NCBI RefSeq assembly: GCF_009905605.1
Contig: NZ_JAAAKZ010000002.1
Span: 806,001-870,000, forward strand
Source of the DNA: Runella sp. CRIBMP
Lineage (GTDB): Bacteria > Bacteroidota > Bacteroidia > Cytophagales > Spirosomataceae
Length of the DNA stretch: 64,000 nucleotides
Reading direction: 5' to 3'
The notes beneath the pieces were generated by a model. It was not told the DNA's origin. It saw only the letters and a program-made list of their open reading frames with translations, and searched no databases. How positions within the stretch are numbered: position 1 is the first letter of the stretch; every line of letters begins with the position of its first letter. Below are positions 54,061 through 60,393 of the stretch, piece after piece. The translations under genes and the position numbers were made by a program.

Positions 54061-55869
54061 ATGAAAAAAGACAACAAAACACCGGGCAATACGCCTTTTT
54101 ACAGCAAGTACAAAAAGGACTCGACCACTTCGTCCGACAAATCTTTTGACAAGCCATTTGAGAAAAAATCACCCCGCGGCCGCAGCGAAAGATCTTTTGA
54201 CAAGCCTTTTGACCAAAAACGCAGCGGCGACAAACCCGCCTTCAAAAAACCGTTTGATAAACCTTTCGACAAAAAAGGAGAGTTCAAACCACGCGGAGAA
54301 AGAAGCTTTGACAAGCCTTTTGAAAAACGTGGTTCGGGTTCAGACAAGCCCTACGACCGTGAAAAACGGAACTTCGACAAACCTTTTGAAAAACGCGGTG
54401 ACCGCCCAGAGCGCGGCGAAAGACCTGCCTTCAAAAAACCATTTGAGAATAAAGGCGATTTTAAACCACGCGGAGAAAGAAGCTTTGATAAGCCTTTTGA
54501 AAAACGCGGCACAGGTTCAGATAAGCCGTATGAACGCGAAAAACGGAATTTCGACAAACCTTTTGAAAAGCGCGGTGACCGCCCAGAGCGCGGCGAAAGA
54601 CCCGCCTTCAAGAAACCATTTGAAAACAGAGGCGATTTTAAACCACGCGGAGAAAGAAATTTCGATAAGCCATTTGAAAGACGCGACGAACGCAGTGAGC
54701 GTCCTTATGACCGTGAAAAACGGAACTTCGATAAGCCTTTTGAAAGACGCGATGACCGCAACGAACGCCCTTACGACCGTGAAAAACGGAATTTCGATAA
54801 GCCTTTTGAAAGACGCGATGACCGCAGTGAGCGTCCTTACGACCGTGAAAAACGGAATTTCGATAAGCCTTTTGAGAGACGCGATGACCGCAACGAACGC
54901 CCAGCCTTCAAGAAGCCGTTTGAAAAACCTTTCGAAAGAACGCCTCGCGACAACGGTGGCACTTTTGACGGCGAAAAACGCTCTTTTGATAGACCAAATA
55001 AACGTCCGCGTACCAACGAAAAATCGGACGAAAATGAAAGACGTGACCGCGCCCGTGATGCCGAGCAGCGTCGGGTAGGAGAATTTAAAGACGCTCCTCG
55101 CTATGATTTCAGTCAGGCCGAACAGCGTTACGCCAAGAAAATTCAGCCCAAAAACGATGATGGTCAAATCCGTCTCAACAAATACATCGCCAACGCTGGG
55201 CTTTGCTCACGCCGCGAAGCCGATGGATTGATCGAGTCAGGACAAATTACCATCAACGGAAAAGTGATTACCGAAATGGGCCATCAGGTCAATCCTGGTG
55301 AAGTAGTCAAATACGGCAACCGCGTGTTGAATCCTGAGAAAATGGTGTATATCCTTGTCAACAAACCAAAAGATTACATCACCACCACCGACGACCCAGA
55401 AGGCCGCCATACGGTGATGGAGCTGATTGCGGGGGCTTGCAAGGAGCGCGTCTATCCAGTAGGACGTTTAGACCGTAACACAACTGGCCTATTACTGCTT
55501 ACAAACGACGGAGAATTGGCCGAAAAGCTAATGCACCCTTCAAACGAAATTCAGAAAATCTACCAAGTAGAATTGGATAAGCCTATTACTCAGGAAGATT
55601 TTGACAAAATCAAAGCAGGTTTCGACTTGGAAGATGGCCCCATCAAACCGGATGATTTAGCAATCGTTACCCCCGACGCCATGGTGGTAGGTATCGAAAT
55701 CCACAGCGGCCGCAACCGCATCGTGCGTCGTATTTTTGAAAGTTTGGGCTACGAAGTACTCAAACTAGACCGCACCGTGTATGGAGGTTTGACCAAGAAA
55801 GAACTTCCACGAGGCAAATGGCGCTTCCTTAACGAGCGCGAAGTGGTTAAATTGAGATATAAATTATAG
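54061..55869 (+). CDS. RluB/RsuA-type pseudouridine synthase with a long repetitive N-terminal extension
   Basis: The enzymatic part begins near residue 369: an S4 RNA-binding domain (IRLNKYIANAGLCSRREADG) and the catalytic domain with VGRLDRNTTGLLLLTNDGE (catalytic Asp471) and GRNRIVRRIFESLGYEVLKL. It modifies uridine in rRNA, probably large-subunit. The first ~330 residues are low-complexity, charged repeats built from FDKPFEKR, RPAFKKPFE and PYDREKRN, similar in style to disordered RNA-binding tails. Other Bacteroidota also have charged N-terminal extensions on this enzyme. A terminator follows. Confidence 0.9.
   Translation: MKKDNKTPGNTPFYSKYKKDSTTSSDKSFDKPFEKKSPRGRSERSFDKPFDQKRSGDKPAFKKPFDKPFDKKGEFKPRGERSFDKPFEKRGSGSDKPYDREKRNFDKPFEKRGDRPERGERPAFKKPFENKGDFKPRGERSFDKPFEKRGTGSDKPYEREKRNFDKPFEKRGDRPERGERPAFKKPFENRGDFKPRGERNFDKPFERRDERSERPYDREKRNFDKPFERRDDRNERPYDREKRNFDKPFERRDDRSERPYDREKRNFDKPFERRDDRNERPAFKKPFEKPFERTPRDNGGTFDGEKRSFDRPNKRPRTNEKSDENERRDRARDAEQRRVGEFKDAPRYDFSQAEQRYAKKIQPKNDDGQIRLNKYIANAGLCSRREADGLIESGQITINGKVITEMGHQVNPGEVVKYGNRVLNPEKMVYILVNKPKDYITTTDDPEGRHTVMELIAGACKERVYPVGRLDRNTTGLLLLTNDGELAEKLMHPSNEIQKIYQVELDKPITQEDFDKIKAGFDLEDGPIKPDDLAIVTPDAMVVGIEIHSGRNRIVRRIFESLGYEVLKLDRTVYGGLTKKELPRGKWRFLNEREVVKLRYKL
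54361..54714 (+). repeat. Tandem 177-bp repeat, two copies, inside the pseudouridine synthase gene
   Basis: The unit starting GAAAAACGG at 54361 recurs at 54538 and again at 54715, exactly 177 nt (59 codons) apart. The coded unit runs from EKRNFDKPFE to SDKPYER. Copies differ mostly at silent or conservative positions. Confidence 0.85.
54715..54912 (+). repeat. Tandem 66-bp repeat, three copies, inside the pseudouridine synthase gene
   Basis: GAAAAACGGAA recurs at 54715, 54781 and 54847, exactly 66 nt (22 codons) apart, coding EKRNFDKPFERRDDRNERP with small changes. It is a shortened form of the preceding 177-bp unit. Confidence 0.88.
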
Positions 55870-55889
55870 TCGATTCAATCATCGTTTCA

Positions 55890-55927
55890 AATCCTCCTCG
55901 GCAAGTAGCAGAGGAGGATTTTTTTTA
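55890..55927 (+). terminator. Intrinsic terminator of the pseudouridine synthase gene
   Basis: AATCCTCCTC (55890-55899) and GAGGAGGATT (55911-55920) form a 10-bp stem with an 11-nt loop, followed by a run of T. Confidence 0.88.
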
Positions 55928-55993
55928 TTGTTTTACATGTCACTTTATTGCAGTTTTTAAGTCATTGTTAAAGAACCCTTTCTTTAACCTACT

Positions 55994-57163
55994 TTGTCTC
56001 TTAAAATTTTAATCGCCAGTTTTGGTTTCTATCCAGAAACACACGGTATAGCACAAGCCGCCTATCAACAGGCTATGGGACTACATCGTTTGGGATATAG
56101 TATCACGGTAGTCACCCAAGTTTCTGAACAACCGTACGGCGTTCCTTTTGAGGTTATCGCCTTACCCCTATCTCCCAGCCGTTTACCCAAATTTGATGAA
56201 ATAGAGGTGGGTAAAACCTACCAACAATTTCTGAAAGAATCCAACTTCGACGTTCTTTTTTTTCATTGTTGGGAAAGCTGGGTATCTGAGTTAGCCCTTC
56301 CGATTCTGAACCAAATTCAAGGTAAAAAAGTACTGGTAAGCCACGGCACAACGATTCACCTGCGGTATCCGGGTATCAAAGGCTGGCTGCGTTGGCTCCG
56401 CAATCGTCCAGCAGCTTGGCAGTTTTCTAAGAAACTTACCGCGTTTGATTATTATGTCTTTTTGAGTGAGAAACCAGATAGACAACGCCTCTTTGATGTT
56501 ATCCAAGCAAAGCGACTTGGTCTTCATAACTTTAGCATTATTCCCAACGGGGCTCATCCTAGTTTTTTTCAGCAATCAAACACTGATTTTTGGGTAAAAT
56601 TTGGGTTAAAGAAAGCGAGAATGCTGCTTTGCGTCGGCAATTTTAGCAGGGAGAAAGGCCAACGTGAGCTCATTAAGTGGTTTATTGAGATTTCTCCAAA
56701 GGATACGATTTTGGTATTGATTGGTAGTCATTTTAACGACTACTCTAATCACTTAAAAAAAGCCATCGGTGAGCGTTTAAACACCAATATTTTCTTGTTT
56801 GAAAAATTACCTCTCGAAGATATTCACGCGGCTTATTGTGCAGCCACCCTATTCGTGTCGGCTACATTTACCGAAGTTCAACCGTTGGTCTTACTAGACG
56901 CAATGGCCGTTGGCCTACCATTCTTATGCCGAGATGTAGGAGCCGTTTCGACCTTGGCAGGCAGCTTGTGTTTTAAGGATAAGAATGAGTTTAAGTTGTT
57001 ACTGACACAGCTCTTAAGAAACCCATCTCCGAGGCAAAATTTCGGTAATAAAGGAAAAACAGCGGCTTTAACCATCTACCATTGGGATTTAATTGCTAAG
57101 TCTTATCAATCATTGATTCAACAGCTATCTTCTGCCCCAAATAATACTCAAAAAAACACTTAA
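55994..57163 (+). CDS. Glycosyltransferase family 4-type protein
   Basis: The 389-residue GT-B enzyme lacks a signal peptide. The N-terminal domain starts LKILIASFGFYPETHGIAQA with the usual Gly-rich acceptor loop. The donor domain shows LLCVGNFSREKGQRELIKWF and SATFTEVQPLVLLDAMAVGL. In the latter the usual E-x7-E pair appears as E-x7-D. The only in-frame start is TTG 55994, since a stop lies 9 nt upstream. It is 46 nt ahead of a fucosyltransferase gene, suggesting a surface-glycan pair. Sequence here looks richer in A and T than its neighbours. Confidence 0.82.
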   Translation: MSLKILIASFGFYPETHGIAQAAYQQAMGLHRLGYSITVVTQVSEQPYGVPFEVIALPLSPSRLPKFDEIEVGKTYQQFLKESNFDVLFFHCWESWVSELALPILNQIQGKKVLVSHGTTIHLRYPGIKGWLRWLRNRPAAWQFSKKLTAFDYYVFLSEKPDRQRLFDVIQAKRLGLHNFSIIPNGAHPSFFQQSNTDFWVKFGLKKARMLLCVGNFSREKGQRELIKWFIEISPKDTILVLIGSHFNDYSNHLKKAIGERLNTNIFLFEKLPLEDIHAAYCAATLFVSATFTEVQPLVLLDAMAVGLPFLCRDVGAVSTLAGSLCFKDKNEFKLLLTQLLRNPSPRQNFGNKGKTAALTIYHWDLIAKSYQSLIQQLSSAPNNTQKNT

Positions 57164-57209
57164 GTGCTGAAAATCAACCGTAATCAACTTAGCCAATACA
57201 CAAAAAAAG

Positions 57210-58073
57210 ATGATTATTGTAAAACTTAGCGGCGGTTTAGGCAATCAACTTTTCCAATACGCCCTCGGGCGTCATCTATCGATTGTCAACCACACAGAAT
57301 TGAAAATGGACACGTCCACTTTCTCCCAACCCTCTGGTGGAACCACTCGAACCTTAGCGTTGGATACCTTCAAAATTAGGGCAGCGCAAGCCAATAAAGA
57401 CGAAATTAAGCTACTGGCAGGGGAGCCTAACCATATTTTCCAACGCGTTATCCGCAAAATCGGTTTTATGCCAATTTATTATTTCAAGGAGCCTCATTTT
57501 CATTTTTATCAGCCCGTTTTATCGCTTCTAGACGGTGTGTATTTGGATGGTTATTGGCAGTCGGAGAAGTATTTTGCAGAAATTGCAGACCTTATTCGTG
57601 AAGATTTAAAACCTATTATTTCATTCACGAATCAATATCAAACCTTCAAACAGTCCATTAATCAATGCGTTTCGGTAAGTGTCCATATTCGACGAGGAGA
57701 CTACACAAAAACCTCAAAATCAAATCGTTATCTAAAACCGTGCGAAGCACTTTATTACCAAACAGCAATGGAATACTTAACAAAACGGATTTCAAATCCT
57801 GTTTTTTTTGTATTCTCTGACGACATCGAATGGGCAAAAGCCAATATACATTTTGACTTTTCAACGCAATATGTTGTGGGAAATTCGGCGCAAGAAGATT
57901 TGTTACTCATGGCCTCGTGTCAGCATCATATCATTGCCAACAGCACCTTTAGTTGGTGGGGCGCGTGGCTGAATCCGCACCCTGATAAAATAGTAATCGC
58001 TCCGCAGAAATGGTTTTCTACGGAGCGATTTGATACCAAAGATTTATTGCCAGAATCCTGGATTCGTCTCTGA
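57210..58073 (+). CDS. Alpha-1,2-fucosyltransferase (GT11)
   Basis: The 287-residue enzyme has the GT11 motifs: VKLSGGLGNQLFQYALGRHL at the N-terminus, the donor-binding HIRRGDY (159-165), and NSTFSWWGAWLN near the C-terminus. It transfers fucose from GDP-fucose to galactose-type acceptors of surface polysaccharides. No GDP-fucose synthesis gene is in the window. Its stop is 3 nt from that of the converging cytochrome gene. Confidence 0.93.
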   Translation: MIIVKLSGGLGNQLFQYALGRHLSIVNHTELKMDTSTFSQPSGGTTRTLALDTFKIRAAQANKDEIKLLAGEPNHIFQRVIRKIGFMPIYYFKEPHFHFYQPVLSLLDGVYLDGYWQSEKYFAEIADLIREDLKPIISFTNQYQTFKQSINQCVSVSVHIRRGDYTKTSKSNRYLKPCEALYYQTAMEYLTKRISNPVFFVFSDDIEWAKANIHFDFSTQYVVGNSAQEDLLLMASCQHHIIANSTFSWWGAWLNPHPDKIVIAPQKWFSTERFDTKDLLPESWIRL

Positions 58074-58076
58074 ATC

Positions 58077-58940
58077 CTATACTTTGACTTTGTGTTTGGC
58101 CATGTACTTCAAATAGTTAACGATCTCATCCAACTCTTTGTCGGACAAGTGCGTTAGGGCGGGCATTTTACACTCATTACGGAAAGAAGTCGGGGCTTTG
58201 ACAAATTGTTTGATTTGGTCTACCTGCCAATATTCCGTAATACTTTTGGGATAATTAAGTTCAGGACCCATTTTTCCGCCTACTTTATTGAGCGAGTGGC
58301 AAGTCAGGCAGTTTACTTTAAATAATTCAAACCCTTTTACCTGCGTGTCGTCGTCTTTGGGAAACAGTACCGCCAATTCTTTGGAAGCCGCCGACAAGCT
58401 TATTTTGACCAAATTATAAGGCCATTTGTAAGTCACATCTTTGGCAGGTACATCGGTATAAACCACGTAAAACGGGGCTATTTTCATTTCATGGTCGCCT
58501 TTTTTGGGATTTATCCAGTCTTGACCCGCAGGCGCTTCCACATCAGAAATGGCCAAATACGACTTTTTTTGCAACACTTTCTCCAACGACATCGAAGGAT
58601 TATACCCATCTTCGCATTCAAACACAATTTGCGTCTGCTTGAGGTCTAAACGCTTATAAGCGGGAATGAATTTATCCAATACCACCTGCAGGGGAATCGC
58701 TTTATACGATTTTGATTTGAAAAACACGGGATCTTCCTTCACTACCACCGTTTGGGCTTCGGGCAAAGAGACTTTAATGTCGGGCAAATATACACTCAAA
58801 GAATCTTTTGGGGGGGCTAAAACAACCACACTATCTACCGCCGTTGAATCTAGAGTTTTAGATTGATTATCAGATGTTTGAGAATGGGTACAACTTACAA
58901 AAGCAATCCCTAATCCCAAAGCAGCGAGTATAGTTTTCAT
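58077..58940 (-). CDS. Cytochrome c lipoprotein with a molybdopterin-enzyme-like N-terminal domain
   Basis: A lipoprotein signal (MKTILAALGLGIAFVSC, lipobox Cys near 17) precedes about 180 residues whose segments IVFECEDGYNPSMSLEKVLQ and APFYVVYTDVPAKDVTYKWP weakly recall the sulfite-oxidase-type Mo-cofactor fold without its usual Cys. A monoheme cytochrome c domain follows (CLTCHSLN near 210; axial Met likely in ECKMPALTHL). It probably passes electrons at the periplasmic face. The frame extends upstream to 59021 through repeats, but ATG 58940 is preferred. Confidence 0.7.
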   Translation of the reverse strand: MKTILAALGLGIAFVSCTHSQTSDNQSKTLDSTAVDSVVVLAPPKDSLSVYLPDIKVSLPEAQTVVVKEDPVFFKSKSYKAIPLQVVLDKFIPAYKRLDLKQTQIVFECEDGYNPSMSLEKVLQKKSYLAISDVEAPAGQDWINPKKGDHEMKIAPFYVVYTDVPAKDVTYKWPYNLVKISLSAASKELAVLFPKDDDTQVKGFELFKVNCLTCHSLNKVGGKMGPELNYPKSITEYWQVDQIKQFVKAPTSFRNECKMPALTHLSDKELDEIVNYLKYMAKHKVKV

Positions 58941-58975
58941 TGAATGTATGGGTTTTGGTGGCACAGTGTGACGAC

Positions 58976-59043
58976 GGTTTCTCAAAACTGTCGCTTCGGT
59001 TTCTCGAAACCGAAAGCACACAAGTTTTTGAGAAACCGAAGCG
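58976..59043. repeat. Nested inverted repeats upstream of the cytochrome gene
   Basis: CGCTTCGGTTTCTC (58992-59005) is perfectly complementary to GAGAAACCGAAGCG (59030-59043). GGTTTCTCAAAA (58976-58987) also pairs with TTTTGAGAAACC (59026-59037), so one right arm serves two competing left arms. It is not a simple terminator, as it precedes a gene and lacks a T-run. Confidence 0.65.
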
Positions 59044-59081
59044 TTGGGTACTCAGGCCCAACAGCACCCTCAACGACACAA

Positions 59082-59813
59082 TTATTTTATCGTAGAGAAG
59101 TCTGTTGCCTTCATATAGACAGACTCCACCTTGGCGGCAAGTTTTCCATTTTTCTCTGATTCGTCGCGGGCCTTTATCCATACTGGGTCAGCACGAAAAG
59201 CATCAAACGCTTTTTTACCAGCTTCTTCGCTAGGATGCGCCAAAATGTAAATCAGCGTATCGTCTTTTCCAGTTACCGTCCAGTAAGCGACGTTGGTCAT
59301 GCCGTGTTTTTTAAACAATTTGAGAGTATGGTCACGAAAACGGGTCAACAAATCGGGCAATTTACCCGTGTTGGTAGTGTAAGTCCGCAACTCAAACACC
59401 CGCTCTTTTTTACTCTTAGATGACTTGATTTTGGGTGAAAAATCGGTTGCGTCCATAAAAATACTTTCTACTTTGGCCACAATTTTTCCGCTTACTTCCG
59501 ATTCAGATTGTACTTTTTTCCATTCAGGGTCTGAACCGAAAGCCTTCCATGAAGCATCGCGAGCGGCGCGGTCGGGGTAAGACAGCACATAAATAAGTTT
59601 GTTTTCCTCGTGTAAAGGCACCCAATACCCTACGTTTGTCATGCCGTGTTTTTCAAAAATTTTGGTTGTATGGTCACGAAAACGGGTCAATAATGCCTCT
59701 AATCGGCCCGGGTGGGTGTAATAAATGCGGGTTTCATAGCAGCGGGTATCCTGGGCAGTGGCCGTCAACGTAGCGGCAAAAAGAAGCATAATGGAAAGAA
59801 TTTGTTTAAACAT
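59082..59813 (-). CDS. Secreted double NIPSNAP-domain protein
   Basis: A signal peptide (1-20, ending TATAQ) precedes two tandem NIPSNAP domains. Domain 1 has YETRIYYTHPGRLEALLTRF and GMTNVGYWVPL; domain 2 has FELRTYTTNTGKLPDLLTRF and GMTNVAYWTV. The halves are similar over about 110 residues, showing an internal duplication. NIPSNAP proteins are ferredoxin-fold dimers of unclear function, so this may simply be a fused dimer. It stands alone. Confidence 0.87.
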   Translation of the reverse strand: MFKQILSIMLLFAATLTATAQDTRCYETRIYYTHPGRLEALLTRFRDHTTKIFEKHGMTNVGYWVPLHEENKLIYVLSYPDRAARDASWKAFGSDPEWKKVQSESEVSGKIVAKVESIFMDATDFSPKIKSSKSKKERVFELRTYTTNTGKLPDLLTRFRDHTLKLFKKHGMTNVAYWTVTGKDDTLIYILAHPSEEAGKKAFDAFRADPVWIKARDESEKNGKLAAKVESVYMKATDFSTIK

Positions 59814-59988
59814 AACAGCTTATTGGTTTATTTGCACTTATAAAAGACACAGCGTGTTGAGTTCTATGTTAGGCAAAGCAAGTTTTCTCATTATTTCTTT
59901 TTTGTTTTCATTGTAAGTTGGCCGCCCTAGAAAAAACTGCGCCATGTAAAGCGTAAAAAATGATTCGTAAACCATAAAATCTTCAAAA

Positions 59989-60393
59989 ATGAACGCATTA
60001 ATTCTCATCATCTGTGCTGTTTGTTTCAATTTCCAAGACTCCCTCGAAAAACAATTGGAAAAAATGGTGTGGAAAAATCGTGTCGTGGTAGTGTACTGTC
60101 CCAAGGCTTCGGATGCCGAATTTAAACTGCAAAAAAAGTGGCTGAGCGAGGTTGGTAAGGAGGTTATGGAGCGTGATTTACGTGTGATTGACTGCGTCGA
60201 AGCCAATTTATCGGCCGACGATGCCCTTCATTTGAAAGAAAGGTTTAAGTACACACCCAACCATTTTTGTTTTTGGTTGATTGGCAAAGATGGCGAAATC
60301 AAACTCGTCAGCAATAAGCCCGTGAAGCCAGAGCAGCTTTTCGGACTCATTGATTCGATGCCGATGCGGCGTGCTGAGACGGGAAAGAATTAA
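59989..60393 (+). CDS. DUF4174 protein
   Basis: The 134-residue protein has a short hydrophobic N-terminus (residues 2-14, possible signal) and a thioredoxin-like fold without CxxC. Segments LEKMVWKNRVVVVYCPKASD, LIGKDGEIKLVSNKPV and LIDSMPMRRAE match DUF4174. The family is uncharacterised. It has a 4-nt overlap with the converging large gene. Confidence 0.85.
   Translation: MNALILIICAVCFNFQDSLEKQLEKMVWKNRVVVVYCPKASDAEFKLQKKWLSEVGKEVMERDLRVIDCVEANLSADDALHLKERFKYTPNHFCFWLIGKDGEIKLVSNKPVKPEQLFGLIDSMPMRRAETGKN

Noticed and set aside
54146-55078. Long second-frame stretch (310 codons) inside the pseudouridine synthase gene
   Set aside because: It stays open only because of the tandem repeats; its product is Thr/Leu/Lys-rich noise, while the main frame leads into the conserved enzyme.
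54517-55167. Antisense frame of 216 codons over the same repeats
   Set aside because: It is a by-product of repeat periodicity, with an internally repetitive hydrophobic product and no start signals.
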